From contig NC_014391.1 in NCBI RefSeq assembly GCF_000145235.1, positions 3,480,001 through 3,544,000 on the forward strand: a stretch of DNA of 64,000 nucleotides, given 5' to 3'. This DNA comes from Micromonospora aurantiaca ATCC 27029 (GTDB taxonomy: Bacteria; Actinomycetota; Actinomycetes; Mycobacteriales; Micromonosporaceae). The notes under the pieces are model-generated. The model saw nothing but the letters and a program-made list of their open reading frames with translations, did no database searches and was not told where the DNA came from. Each line of letters begins with the position of its first letter. The first letter of the stretch is position 1. Made by a program: the position numbers and the translations under genes. This document shows, piece after piece, positions 1 to 8,832 of the stretch.

Positions 1-693
1 AGCGTCGACCGGATCGTGCGCACCGCGATCGAGATCGCCGACGCCGACGGCATCGACGCACTCACCATGCGCCGGGTCAGCGAGGCGCTCGGCGTGGGCA
101 CCATGTCCGTCTACACGTACGTGCCGGGTAAGGCGGAACTGCTCGACGTCATGGTGGACGCCGTCCTCGGTGACCTGCCGCGCCCGTCCGACGTGCCGGG
201 TGGCTGGCGGGGGCGGCTGGAACGCGTCGCGCGGGACAACCTCGCCCTCTACCGGGCCCACCCGTGGCTGCTGCGCGCCGAGACCACCCGGCCGGTGCTC
301 GGCCCGAACGTGCTCGCCAAGTACGACTACGAACTGCACGCCGTCGCGGACATCGGGCTGGACGACGTGGAGATGGACGCGGTGCTCACGCTCGTGCTGG
401 GGCACGCCAAGAATGCGGCCCGGGTCGCGCTGGACGTGGCTGAGCTGGAACGTGAGACTGGGATGACCGACGACCAGTGGTGGCAGACGCACGGGCCCTG
501 GCTGGAGAAGTTCATGACCGCCGGCAGTTTCCCGCTCGCCGCACGGGTCGGCACCGCGGCCGGCATGGCGCACGGCGCGGCGTACGGGCCGGACCACGCC
601 TTCGAGTTCGGTCTTCAGCGTGTGCTCGACGGCATCTCGGTGGTGGTGGCCGACCGTGCCGCTGGTGGGCCGGAGCCCGGGAAGACCTTGTAA
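1..693 (+). CDS. TetR/AcrR family transcriptional regulator (5' end outside window)
   Basis: A DNA-binding repressor of the TetR family. The frame is open from base 1, so the true start lies upstream and the first residues of the first helix are missing. The helix-turn-helix is visible near the start (LTMRRVSEALGVGTMSVYTY). The rest is a helical ligand-binding domain of the TetR_C type, with a central ALYRAHPWLL segment. It ends 68 bases before the flavin reductase gene on the same strand, which it may regulate. The ligand cannot be deduced. Confidence 0.85.
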   Translation, partial: SVDRIVRTAIEIADADGIDALTMRRVSEALGVGTMSVYTYVPGKAELLDVMVDAVLGDLPRPSDVPGGWRGRLERVARDNLALYRAHPWLLRAETTRPVLGPNVLAKYDYELHAVADIGLDDVEMDAVLTLVLGHAKNAARVALDVAELERETGMTDDQWWQTHGPWLEKFMTAGSFPLAARVGTAAGMAHGAAYGPDHAFEFGLQRVLDGISVVVADRAAGGPEPGKTL

Positions 694-761
694 TCCTACT
701 GGATGGGTAGGAAACTCTCCCTGGGGTCGACGATCCCCGTCGTACACCTTGGAGGAACACC

Positions 762-1295
762 GTGACCGAGCCTGCCGACACCCCGGTCGACGCCGACGCC
801 GACGCGCTGCGGACGCTGCTGCGGCACCAGGCCAGCACCGTCACAGTGGTCACCGCCGCCGGTCCGCCCGCGGCCGGGTTCACCGCCACCTCGTTCACCG
901 CGGTGTCGCTGCGGCCGCCGATCGTCTCGTTCTGCCTGGACCGGGGCTCGTCGAGCTGGCCGGTGGTGTCCCGGGCCCGGCACGTCGGCGTGCACCTGCT
1001 CGGGCACGGCCAGCACGAGATGGCCCGGACGTTCGCCACCAGCGGGATCGACCGGTTCGCCGAGCCGACCCGCTGGCGGCCCGGCCCGGAAGGGGTGCCG
1101 GTCCTCGACGACACGCTGGCCTGGCTGCTCTGCCGGGTGGTGGACCGGGTTGTCGTCGGGGACCACGCCGTCGTGCTGGCCGAACCGGAGCTGCTGCGGC
1201 ACGCCGACGTCGGCTCGCCGTTGCTCTACCACAGGGGGCGGTACGCCGGCCTGGCCGACACGACCGACCCCGGTGGCCGCCGCTCCGCCGCCTGA
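762..1295 (+). CDS. Flavin reductase-like FMN-binding domain protein
   Basis: A 177-residue protein of the flavin reductase/FMN-binding split-barrel family, which reduces flavin with NAD(P)H, often to supply a partner monooxygenase. Family signatures include LLRHQASTVTVVTA near residue 20, GFTATSFTAVSLRPPIVSFC near residue 45, the GVHLLGHGQHEMARTFA block and a C-terminal PLLYHRGRYAGL. The GTG start is supported by a GGAGG seven bases upstream. No oxygenase partner is adjacent, so the physiological acceptor is unknown. It lies directly after the TetR gene. Confidence 0.85.
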   Translation: MTEPADTPVDADADALRTLLRHQASTVTVVTAAGPPAAGFTATSFTAVSLRPPIVSFCLDRGSSSWPVVSRARHVGVHLLGHGQHEMARTFATSGIDRFAEPTRWRPGPEGVPVLDDTLAWLLCRVVDRVVVGDHAVVLAEPELLRHADVGSPLLYHRGRYAGLADTTDPGGRRSAA

Positions 1296-1318
1296 CCGGC
1301 CGCCGCTATCGTGGCCGC

Positions 1319-1492
1319 GTGATCACCTGCGTCGTGCACTACACGATCGACAGCCTGGCGGCGTACGAGCAGTACCGGGCCCGGTTCGGTGTGGACCCCG
1401 AGTTCGTCGCCGCCGACCGGATCCGCGAGGAGTCGGGCTGCGTCCTGCGGTACGAGCGCACGTTCATGCGCCCGCTCCTGCCCACCGACTGA
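1319..1492 (+). pseudogene. NIPSNAP-family protein with internal deletion (57 residues)
   Basis: The product starts like a NIPSNAP protein (VITCVVHYTID) and then jumps to what is normally the second half (SLAAYEQYRARFGVDPEF, ending ESGCVLRYERTFMRPL). Usual members are about 100-110 residues, so roughly 45-50 central codons appear to be missing, in frame. A TATCGT hexamer lies six bases before the GTG, so it may still be made from a leaderless transcript. Whether the product folds is doubtful: half of the dimeric alpha-beta barrel would be gone. The family assignment comes from memory of typical members, not from an alignment. Confidence 0.6.
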
Positions 1493-1509
1493 CGCCCCGG
1501 CCGGCCCGG

Positions 1510-2505
1510 CTACCGAGGCGGGCGCGGGCCCTCTGCCGCTGCGGCGTAGCGGCGGGCCAGACGGGCGAACGCCTCGCGCAGCTCCGGCGGCCCGACCACC
1601 TCGATGTCGGCGTCGTAGCGGCCGAGCACGGCGGCCAGCCCGGGCCACGACCAGGCGCCCAGCACCAGCCGGCAACGGTCCGGGCCCAGCGCCTCGACGA
1701 TCCCGTCGCGGGTCCACCCGGACACCACGCGGGCGGGCAGGTCGAGGATCACCTCGCCCCGGCAGGGCCAGTCACCCGGCCCGGTGGCGCCCTTGAACCG
1801 GCCGGCGACGTACGCGGCCACGTCCCCGCCGGGCAGCTCGCGGGGCGTGAACCGGGGGCCGGTGGGCGTACGCGGGCTGATCCGGTCGACCCGGAACGTG
1901 CGCCAGTCGTCGCGGTCGAGATCCCAGGCGACGAGGTACCAGCGCCCACCCCAGGTGACCAGGTGATGCGGCTGCACCCGGCGCGGCGGCCGGCCCGCGA
2001 CCGGCGGCGTCGTGGACACCGACTCGTAGTCGAAGCGCAGTTCCTCGCGGGCGTGCACGGCGGCGCTCAACGTCATCAGCAGCGCCGGTTCCACCCGGTG
2101 CCGGGAGGGCGTATCGGCGCGTTGCACGTCGACGACCCGCAGCGCGTCCACCCGGTGCCGCAGCCGCGCCGGCATCACCTGCCGCACAGTGGTCAGCGCC
2201 CGCGCCGCCGCCTCCTCGATGCCGGTCACGCCGCCGGCGGCGGTCTGCAACGCCACTGTGAGCGCGACCGCCTGCTCGTCGTCGAAGAGCAGCGGCGGGA
2301 GCGCCGAGCCGGCGCCCAGCCGGTAGCCGCCGTCCGGCCCCTTGGCGCTCTCGATCGGATAGCCCAGCTCGCGCAGCCGGTCGACGTCGCGACGCACGGT
2401 TCGCGGGCTGACCCGCAGCCGTTCGGCGAGCAGCGACCCGGGCCAGTCGCGTCGCGCCTGCAACAGGGACAGCAGGGAGAGCAGTCGGGCGGAAGTCTTC
2501 GGCAC
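1510..2505 (-). CDS. WYL-domain (YafY/DeoR-type) transcriptional regulator
   Basis: A 331-residue regulator with an N-terminal winged helix (LLSLLSLLQARRDWPGSLLAERLRVSPRTVRRDVDRLRELG, read as consecutive segments), a middle linker rich in short helices and a WYL ligand-sensing domain (LVTWGGRWYLVAWDLDRDDWRTFRVDRI region), then a C-terminal WCX-like part. I place the start at GTG 2505 because CAGAAT lies seven bases upstream and homologues begin with PKTSARLL; an in-frame ATG at 2514 is the alternative. It is divergent from the DinB gene, a common pairing that suggests it regulates that neighbour. Confidence 0.88.
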   Translation of the reverse strand: MPKTSARLLSLLSLLQARRDWPGSLLAERLRVSPRTVRRDVDRLRELGYPIESAKGPDGGYRLGAGSALPPLLFDDEQAVALTVALQTAAGGVTGIEEAAARALTTVRQVMPARLRHRVDALRVVDVQRADTPSRHRVEPALLMTLSAAVHAREELRFDYESVSTTPPVAGRPPRRVQPHHLVTWGGRWYLVAWDLDRDDWRTFRVDRISPRTPTGPRFTPRELPGGDVAAYVAGRFKGATGPGDWPCRGEVILDLPARVVSGWTRDGIVEALGPDRCRLVLGAWSWPGLAAVLGRYDADIEVVGPPELREAFARLARRYAAAAEGPRPPR

Positions 2506-2593
2506 GCCACGCATTCTGCCGCGAGAAGAGGACACTTCCTGACCGCTATGCCTGCGAGGGTGGACCCGTACCCGATCAGGACCGGAAGGAACG

Positions 2594-3178
2594 ATGACGA
2601 TGACCGGCACCACCACGACCCCCACCACCCTCGACGCCGAGCGGACCGACCTGCTGGCCGAGCTCGCCGAGGCCCGGAACATGCTGATCAACACGGTGCG
2701 CGGCCTCACCGACGAGCAGGCCGCGCAGAAGCCGACTGTCAGCGCGCTCTGCCTGGGCGGCCTGATCAAGCACGTCGCGTCCACCGAGGAGGCGTGGCTG
2801 CGGTTCGTGGTCGAGGGCCCTTCGGCGATGTCCTTCGCCATGCCCGAGGGCGTCACCTGGGAGGACTTCATGTCCGGGCAGGCCCGCGAGCTGCCGCAGT
2901 GGGCGATCGAGCGGGGACAGGACTTCCAGATGCTGCCCGAGGACACGCTGCCGGCCATCCTGGACCGGTACGCCCGCATCGCCGCCCGTACCGAGGAGAT
3001 CGTGGCCGACGTCGAGGACCTGTCGGCGACCTGGCCGGTGCCGGACGCGCCGTGGAACGAGCCCGGTTCGGTCCGCAGCATCCGGCGGGTGCTGATCCAC
3101 GTCATCGCCGAGACCACCCAGCACGCCGGGCACGCCGACATCCTGCGCGAGAGCATCGACGGGCAGACCACCACCTGA
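2594..3178 (+). CDS. DinB/DUF664 family protein
   Basis: A 194-residue four-helix-bundle protein of the DinB/YfiT-like metal-binding superfamily. It shows the typical AELAEARNMLINTVRGLTDE opening, the GGLIKHVASTEEAWLRF segment with the first metal-type histidine, and LIHVIAETTQHAGHADILRE near the end with the HxxxH-like ligands. GGAAGGA lies a few bases before the ATG. It diverges from the WYL regulator. Members are often thiol-transferase-like (mycothiol or bacillithiol related), but the substrate here is unknown. Confidence 0.87.
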   Translation: MTMTGTTTTPTTLDAERTDLLAELAEARNMLINTVRGLTDEQAAQKPTVSALCLGGLIKHVASTEEAWLRFVVEGPSAMSFAMPEGVTWEDFMSGQARELPQWAIERGQDFQMLPEDTLPAILDRYARIAARTEEIVADVEDLSATWPVPDAPWNEPGSVRSIRRVLIHVIAETTQHAGHADILRESIDGQTTT

Positions 3179-3198
3179 GCGGGCCGGAGACCGCAGCG

Positions 3199-4290
3199 AT
3201 GACAGTGCTCGACCAGCTGATGCTCAACCGGGCCACGCTCGCCCGGCAACTGCTGCTGGAGCGCGCCGACCTGCCGGTGGCGGACGCCGTGACGCACCTG
3301 TGCGGGTTGCAGGCCCAGGAGCCGCAGGAGCCGTACGTCGGGCTCTGGTCGCGGCTGCGGGCCTTCGACCCGGCGGTCCTGTCGGACCTGCTGGTGCGCC
3401 GCCGCCTGGTGCGTACCCACCTCATGCGCCGCACCGTGCACCTGCTCGCCGCGGACGACGTGCTGGCCTGGCGGTCCCGGCACGACGCGATGCTGCGGCA
3501 ACGGGTGCTGGGCGTCTACCGCGGCGAGTTCGACGGGGTCGACCTCGACGAACTCGCCGCGGCGGCCCGGAAGGTCCTCGCCGACGGCGAGCCGCGCACC
3601 ACCGCCGAGATCGTGGGGGCGCTAGCCGCGCGCTGGCCGGAGACCGACCGGCGGGCGCTCGGCGAGATCGTGCTCGCGCTGGTGCCGGCCGTGCAGGCCC
3701 CGCCGCGCGGACTGTGGCGGGCCACCGCCGGCGTCCGTACCGTCGCTCTGGCCCGGTGGCTGGGCCGCGACGCCGACCCGCCCGGCCCGGACGGCGACGA
3801 CCCGGCCGGGCGGGCGCTGGTGCGGCGCTACCTGGCCGCGTTCGGTCCGGCCGCGTCGGCGGACCTGCGCGCCTGGTGCGGCCTCGCCGGGCTGCCCGCG
3901 GCGGTGGCGGCGGTCCGCGACGAGCTGGTGGCCTTCCGGGACGCGCGCGGCCGCACGCTGCTGGACCTGCCCGGCGCGCCCCGGCCCGACCCGGACACCC
4001 CCGCGCCGGTACGGTTCCTGCCCGCCTTCGACAACGCTGTGCTCGGCTACCACGACCGCACCCGGATCATCGACGACGCCCACCGCAACCTCTCCGTCGC
4101 GGGTGCCCGGTTCGTGCTCGTCGACGGCCGGGTCGCCGCCACCTGGACGGTCGACGCGGGCGTCGTGGTGGTCACGCCGCTGCGCGCGTTCACCCGCGCC
4201 GAGCGCACGGCCGTCACCGCCGAGGGCGGCACCGTGGCGTCGTTCCTGTCCGAGGGCGACAACCAGGGGGTACGCGTCGTCGCCCGTTGA
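3199..4290 (+). CDS. Winged-helix DNA-binding protein of the AlkZ/YcaQ (HTH_42) family
   Basis: A 363-residue protein of the HTH_42 family. It opens with LNRATLARQLLLERADLPVADAV and carries LCGLQAQEPQEPY near residue 35; QAQ matches the Q-x-Q catalytic-type motif of AlkZ-like DNA glycosylases. Tandem winged helices follow, then the C-terminal FLPAFDNAVLGYHDRTRII block typical of the family. Well-studied relatives excise bulky or cross-linked bases, sometimes as self-resistance. No biosynthetic cluster lies next to it, so a general repair role is more likely. It starts 20 bases after the DinB gene and may share its transcript. Confidence 0.82.
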   Translation: MTVLDQLMLNRATLARQLLLERADLPVADAVTHLCGLQAQEPQEPYVGLWSRLRAFDPAVLSDLLVRRRLVRTHLMRRTVHLLAADDVLAWRSRHDAMLRQRVLGVYRGEFDGVDLDELAAAARKVLADGEPRTTAEIVGALAARWPETDRRALGEIVLALVPAVQAPPRGLWRATAGVRTVALARWLGRDADPPGPDGDDPAGRALVRRYLAAFGPAASADLRAWCGLAGLPAAVAAVRDELVAFRDARGRTLLDLPGAPRPDPDTPAPVRFLPAFDNAVLGYHDRTRIIDDAHRNLSVAGARFVLVDGRVAATWTVDAGVVVVTPLRAFTRAERTAVTAEGGTVASFLSEGDNQGVRVVAR

Positions 4291-4326
4291 GCCGCCGGTA
4301 AGGTGCGCGAGCGCGCTGGCCGCCGG

Positions 4327-5544
4327 TCAGGCGACCACCGCGCGGCCCATCCGGATGACCGCCTCGGTGAGCATGGCGGGGGAGGTGGCGAAGTTGAGCC
4401 GCACGAACCCGGCGCCACCGGAGCCGAAGACGTGCCCGGAGCTGAGCGCCACCCGGGCCCGGTCGAGGAACATCCGCGCCGGACCGGCCAGGTCGCTCGC
4501 CACGCCCGGTCCGTCGCCCGCCTCGGTGGGTACGCCGAGGCGCCGGCAGTCCAGCCAGGCCAGGTACGTGCCCTCCGGCGGCCGCGACGACACGGTCGGA
4601 AGGTGCTCGGCCAGCAGTGATCCGAGCAGCGCCCGGTTCGCGTCGAGGCCGTCGAGCAGCCGGTCCAGCCACGGCCCGCCGGCGCGGAACGCGGCGGTGT
4701 GCGCGAGCACCCCGAGGTGACTGGGACCGTGGCTGACCTCCTCCGGCATCCGCGCCAGGTCGTCCGCCGCGTCCGGCCCGGCGACCGCCAGCGCCGCCTT
4801 GAGCCCGGCCAGGTTCCACGCCTTCGACGCCGACACCAGCGCGAACGCGTTCTCCGCGCCCGGCACCGTCAGGTACGGCGTGAACCGCGCGCCGGGCAGC
4901 GCCAACGGCGCGTGGATCTCGTCGGCCACCACCCGTACGCCGTGCCGGGCGGCCAGCTCGGCGACGGTGGCCAGCTCGTCCGGCCGGTGCACCACACCCG
5001 TAGGGTTGTGCGGGTTGCAGAGCAGGAACGCCGGCCGCTCGCCGATCGCGCGGGCCCGGCGGAACGCCTCCTCCAGCGCGGCCGGGTCGAGCCGCAGGTC
5101 CGCGCCGAGCGGCGCCTCGAGGACCTGCCGGCCGGCGTTGGTGACGAACGCGTAGAACGGCGGGTAGACCGGGGGAGTGACCACCACCGCGTCGCCCGGG
5201 CCGGTGACCAGGCGCAGTACCTCGACCGTGCCCATCATCACGTCCGGCACCAGTGTGGTCCGGCCGACCGGGAAGTCGGCCCAGCCCCACCGCTGCGCGG
5301 CGAACCCGCCGACCGCCTCGGCGTACCCGGTGCCGAACGCGTAGCCGGTGTCGCCCAGCTCGACCGCCCGGCGCAGCGCCTCGGCCACCGGCGGCGCGAG
5401 CGGCACGTCCTGCTCGGCCACCCACAGCGGCAGCACGTCCGGCGGGTACAGCCGCCACTTCACGCTGGTGCGCTGCCGGAGCTGGTCGAGCGTGAGCTGG
5501 GTGAGCGGATTGCCCTCGTCGGCGGAAACGACCATGCGGCCCAC
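4327..5544 (-). CDS. PLP-dependent aminotransferase class I/II, MalY/PatB type
   Basis: A 405-residue fold-type I PLP enzyme related to MalY/PatB cystathionine beta-lyases. Visible are [16 protein letters not shown] (residues 39-54, the usual WVADMDF-like block), CNPHNPTG (176-183), DEIH (208-211, PLP nitrogen-binding Asp) and SASKAWN with the Schiff-base lysine K241. GTG 5544 is preferred over ATG 5535 because AGGAGG lies eight bases before the GTG. Either C-S lyase or aminotransferase activity is possible. The start region faces the GNAT gene, so the two promoters share 25 bases. Confidence 0.87.
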   Translation of the reverse strand: MGRMVVSADEGNPLTQLTLDQLRQRTSVKWRLYPPDVLPLWVAEQDVPLAPPVAEALRRAVELGDTGYAFGTGYAEAVGGFAAQRWGWADFPVGRTTLVPDVMMGTVEVLRLVTGPGDAVVVTPPVYPPFYAFVTNAGRQVLEAPLGADLRLDPAALEEAFRRARAIGERPAFLLCNPHNPTGVVHRPDELATVAELAARHGVRVVADEIHAPLALPGARFTPYLTVPGAENAFALVSASKAWNLAGLKAALAVAGPDAADDLARMPEEVSHGPSHLGVLAHTAAFRAGGPWLDRLLDGLDANRALLGSLLAEHLPTVSSRPPEGTYLAWLDCRRLGVPTEAGDGPGVASDLAGPARMFLDRARVALSSGHVFGSGGAGFVRLNFATSPAMLTEAVIRMGRAVVA

Positions 5545-5569
5545 ACTAGGTACCTCCTACCATCGCCCG

Positions 5570-6139
5570 ATGACCCACCCGGCGTACCCGCTGCGCACGC
5601 CCCGGCTGCTGCTGCGCCCGGTCACGCTCGGCGACCTCGACGACGTGCACGCCTGGCAGCGCCGCCCGGACGTGGTCCGCTGGATGGCCGGCGCCGCGCC
5701 GCGTACCCGGGCGGAGTCCCTGTCGTCGGTGACCGCGATGGCCGGCGAGGACGCGCTGCGCGCGGAGGGCGACTGCCTGACGCTCGCCGTGGTGCGCGAC
5801 GCGCGGGTGATCGGCGCGGTCGAGCTGGTGTGGCGCAGTGCGGCGGACCGCACCGCCGAGCTGGGGTACGTGTTCCACCCCGGCCACGGCGGCCGGGGGC
5901 TGGCCACGGAGGCGGCCGGGGCGCTGCTGGACTGGGGTTTCGGCGGGTTCGGTCTGCACCGGGTGGTGGCCCGCTGCCACGCGGACAACGAGCCGTCGGC
6001 CCGCCTGATGGCCCGGCTCGGCATGCGGCGGGAGGCGCGGCACGTGCGCAGCTACCGGTTCCGGGACGGCTGGGCCGACCAGCTCGTCTACGCGATCCTG
6101 GCGGACGAGTGGCGGTCCCGGCCGGTCAGGCCGGGCTGA
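5570..6139 (+). CDS. GNAT family N-acetyltransferase (RimJ/RimL type)
   Basis: A 189-residue acetyltransferase. The first strand is the RimJ-type TPRLLLRPVTLGDLDDVHAW. The acetyl-CoA pyrophosphate loop appears as HPGHGGRGLATEA, and NEPSARLMARLGMRREARH gives the usual C-terminal helix that completes the acyl-CoA site. The acceptor could be a protein N-terminus or a small amine and cannot be told from sequence. ATG 5570 follows TACCAT by six bases and has no Shine-Dalgarno sequence, so the transcript is probably leaderless. Confidence 0.9.
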   Translation: MTHPAYPLRTPRLLLRPVTLGDLDDVHAWQRRPDVVRWMAGAAPRTRAESLSSVTAMAGEDALRAEGDCLTLAVVRDARVIGAVELVWRSAADRTAELGYVFHPGHGGRGLATEAAGALLDWGFGGFGLHRVVARCHADNEPSARLMARLGMRREARHVRSYRFRDGWADQLVYAILADEWRSRPVRPG

Positions 6140-6192
6140 CCGCGCTCAGCCCACCCGCCCCGGCGAGCAGCACGGTGTCGAACGGCGGGCGG

Positions 6193-7020
6193 TCATGTCG
6201 CCTCGCATTCGTCGCCGGCCCGGATCTCGCCGGTGGTCAGCGGGACCAGGCGGATGCCGAACCACGTCTTGCCGTCGTAGCGCCGGTGCCGGGCCAGCGT
6301 GCGGATCGGCTCCTTCCCGGTCGCGAGCGTCTCCGGGTCGATGAGCGTCACCGAGCAGCGGTCGCAGCGTTCGGACACCCGGAAGTCGACGGCGCCGATG
6401 CGTACCCGGCTCCAGCCGTCCTCGGCGAACGGTTCGAACGGCCCGTCCAGCACCACAGTCGGGCGGAACCGGGCCATCGCCGGCGGCTCCGGCGCGGGCT
6501 CGCCGCGTTCCAGCGCGCCCTCGACGATCCAGTCCCGCAGCCGCCGCAGCGACGGCGCCGTGGCGACCAGCAGCGGCCCGGCGTCGGACAGGTTCAGCGG
6601 ATCGCCGGGCCCACCGCCGTGCTCGGCCGACATCGGCCGGCGTCGCGGATCGTCCAGCCAGGCCAGCCGTACGGGCCGGCCCAGCCGCGCGGAGAGCCAG
6701 TCGTGGGCCTCGTCGGCGGCGAGCCGGACCGTGTCCAGCCGGGATACGTCCGTGACGACCGGCGGCCCGTCCACCGGCTCGGCGACCGTCAGCGACGACC
6801 CGTCGCGGGCGGTGAGCGTGATCGACCCGGAGCCGGGCGCGGCGGTCAGGCCGAGCAGTGCCGGCAGGGCGGTCGAGCCCAGTTTGCGGCCGTCCGGGCG
6901 CAGCACCAGCCAGCGGCGGTCGTGACGCAACCCCCACGGCTGGACATCGGCCCGGTCGACGTCGACGCCGCCGAGGGACTTGACCGGATACAGGTGTACC
7001 GAGGCGAGTCGCATCACCAC
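6193..7020 (-). CDS. MOSC-domain protein with MOSC N-terminal beta-barrel
   Basis: A 275-residue molybdenum-cofactor-sulfurase C-terminal (MOSC) protein of the YcbX/mARC group. The N-terminal barrel has LYPVKSLGGVDVDRADV (residues 10-26) and WGLRHDRRWLVL. The MOSC core has MARFRPTVVLDG and a cysteine-rich SERCDRCSVTLIDPETL; C219 or C222 is the expected molybdenum ligand. It lacks the C-terminal ferredoxin domain of YcbX, so an outside electron donor is needed. It sits five bases downstream of the AidB homologue on the same strand. Confidence 0.88.
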   Translation of the reverse strand: MVMRLASVHLYPVKSLGGVDVDRADVQPWGLRHDRRWLVLRPDGRKLGSTALPALLGLTAAPGSGSITLTARDGSSLTVAEPVDGPPVVTDVSRLDTVRLAADEAHDWLSARLGRPVRLAWLDDPRRRPMSAEHGGGPGDPLNLSDAGPLLVATAPSLRRLRDWIVEGALERGEPAPEPPAMARFRPTVVLDGPFEPFAEDGWSRVRIGAVDFRVSERCDRCSVTLIDPETLATGKEPIRTLARHRRYDGKTWFGIRLVPLTTGEIRAGDECEAT

Positions 7021-7025
7021 ACCCC

Positions 7026-8654
7026 TCAGCCGATCTTGGGAGTGGCGCGGTCGATGATCGCGGCGAGGTCCAGTCCGCCCGGCAGCGTCCCGTACGCCTG
7101 CCCGTGGTCGCCGTCGAGCCGGGACGCGCAGAACGCGTCAGCGACCGCCGGGTGGCCGTGGCGCACCAGCAGCGAGCCCTGGAGCACCAGCGCCAGCCGC
7201 TCGACCACCCGCCGGGCGCGCAGCTCAAGGTCGGTGTGGTCGGCCAGTTCGTCGCGCACCCGGCGCACCGCGGCGTCCAGCCGGACGTCCGCGCCGGCCG
7301 CGGCGGCCACCTCCGCCTCGTACGCGGCGAGCACCTGCGGTTCCCGGGTGAGCGCGCGCAGCACGTCGAGCGCGGCGACGTTGCCGGAGCCCTCCCAGAT
7401 CGAGTTCAGCGGCGACTCGCGGAACAGCCGCGGCATGCCGGACTCCTCCACGTAGCCGTTGCCGCCCAGGCACTCCAGCGCCTCGGCGGCGTGCCCCGGC
7501 CAGCGCTTGCACACCCAGTACTTGCCGACGGCGAGGGCGAGGCGCTTGAACGCCGTCTCGCCGTCGTCGCCGCGCGCGGACCGGTCGGTCGCGCCGGCCA
7601 GCCGGACCATCAGGACGGTGGCCGCCTCGGACTCCACCGCCAGGTCGGCCAGCACGTTGCGCATCAGCGGCTGGTCGGCCAGGTAGTCGCCGAACGCCCG
7701 CCGGTGGGTGGCGTGGTGCACGGCTGTGGTCACGCCGTGGCGCATCCCGGCCGCCGCGCCGATCACGCAGTCGAGCCGGGTCAGGTTGACCATGTCGATG
7801 ATGGTGCGCACGCCCCGGCCCTCGTCGCCGACGCGCCACGCCACCGCGTGCTCGTACTCGACCTCGGCGGAGGCGTTGGAGCGGTTGCCGAGCTTGTCCT
7901 TGAGCCGCATCAGCCGCATCGGGTTGCGGGTGCCGTCGGGCAGCACCCGGGGGACCAGGAAGCAGGTGAGGCCGCCGGGCGCCTGGGCGAGGGTGAGGAA
8001 CAGGTCGCACATGGGCGCCGAGGTGAACCACTTGTGCCCGACGAGCCGGTAGCTGCCGTCCGGCTCGGGCCGGGCCGTGGTGGTGTTGGCGCGGACGTCC
8101 GAGCCGCCCTGCTTCTCGGTCATCGACATGCCGGCGAGTAGGCCGCGCTTGGTCTGCGGCGGGCGCAGCCCGAAGTCGTACTCGCGGGTGGTGAGCAGCG
8201 GCTCGTACCGGGCGGCCAGGTCCGGGCTGTGCCGCAGCGCGGGCACCGCCGCGTAGGTCATCGAGATCGGGCAGCCGTGCCCGGCGTCGGGCCGCCACAG
8301 GTAGAAGCCGGCCGCGCGGGCCACGTGCGCGCCCGGCCGGTCGTCGGCCCACGGCGCGGCGTGCAGGCCGTGACCGACGGCGGTACGCATCAGCTCGTGC
8401 CAGGACGGGTGGAACTCCACCTCGTCGATGCGGTTGCCGTACCGGTCGTGGGTGCGCAGCACCGGCGGGTGCTCGTTGGCGAGCCGACCGTGCTCGGCTG
8501 CCTCCTCGCCACCGGCGAGCCGGCCCAGCTCGTGCAGCCCGGGCAGCGCCCAGCCGGCGCCCTCGCGGGCCACACCGTCGCGCAGCGCCGGGTCGTCGGC
8601 GGTGTCGTGGCCGACCATCGGCGGGACCTGGTTGACGACCTCGTGTGTGGTCAC
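7026..8654 (-). CDS. aidB: AidB-like acyl-CoA dehydrogenase-family flavoprotein
   Basis: A 542-residue protein, close to the 541 residues of E. coli AidB and sharing its marker stretches: ALRDGVAREGAGW near the start, LGRLANEHPPVL, FHPSWHELM, GLLAGMSMTEKQGGSDVR, LVGHKWFTSAP, LKDKLGNRSNAS, LGGNGYVEES and NSIWEGSGN. AidB binds FAD and DNA and is part of the adaptive response to alkylation. GTG 8654 has GGGAG eight bases upstream; reading frames starting earlier lack such a site. No Ada or AlkB gene is nearby. Fair confidence in the family; the protective role is taken from E. coli. Confidence 0.88.
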   Translation of the reverse strand: MTTHEVVNQVPPMVGHDTADDPALRDGVAREGAGWALPGLHELGRLAGGEEAAEHGRLANEHPPVLRTHDRYGNRIDEVEFHPSWHELMRTAVGHGLHAAPWADDRPGAHVARAAGFYLWRPDAGHGCPISMTYAAVPALRHSPDLAARYEPLLTTREYDFGLRPPQTKRGLLAGMSMTEKQGGSDVRANTTTARPEPDGSYRLVGHKWFTSAPMCDLFLTLAQAPGGLTCFLVPRVLPDGTRNPMRLMRLKDKLGNRSNASAEVEYEHAVAWRVGDEGRGVRTIIDMVNLTRLDCVIGAAAGMRHGVTTAVHHATHRRAFGDYLADQPLMRNVLADLAVESEAATVLMVRLAGATDRSARGDDGETAFKRLALAVGKYWVCKRWPGHAAEALECLGGNGYVEESGMPRLFRESPLNSIWEGSGNVAALDVLRALTREPQVLAAYEAEVAAAAGADVRLDAAVRRVRDELADHTDLELRARRVVERLALVLQGSLLVRHGHPAVADAFCASRLDGDHGQAYGTLPGGLDLAAIIDRATPKIG

Positions 8655-8832
8655 GGCGGCAACTCCCAGCGCTGGTGGCGGATCGGGTCGGGGCCCGGAT
8701 TGAACCACCGTTCACTCCGCACCGGCAAGCGGCGGCCGACCAGTCACTTTGGCGGTATTCGTTGACATCATCCCGCTCGGGGAGAAGACTCGCCGAAACT
8801 TTCTTTTGTCCGGGAAGTGGCTAGGGGGGCCT

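Noticed and set aside
4699-7455. A 918-residue open frame on the plus strand across several genes
   Set aside because: It runs against or out of frame with the aminotransferase, GNAT, MOSC and AidB genes, all of which have clear family motifs.
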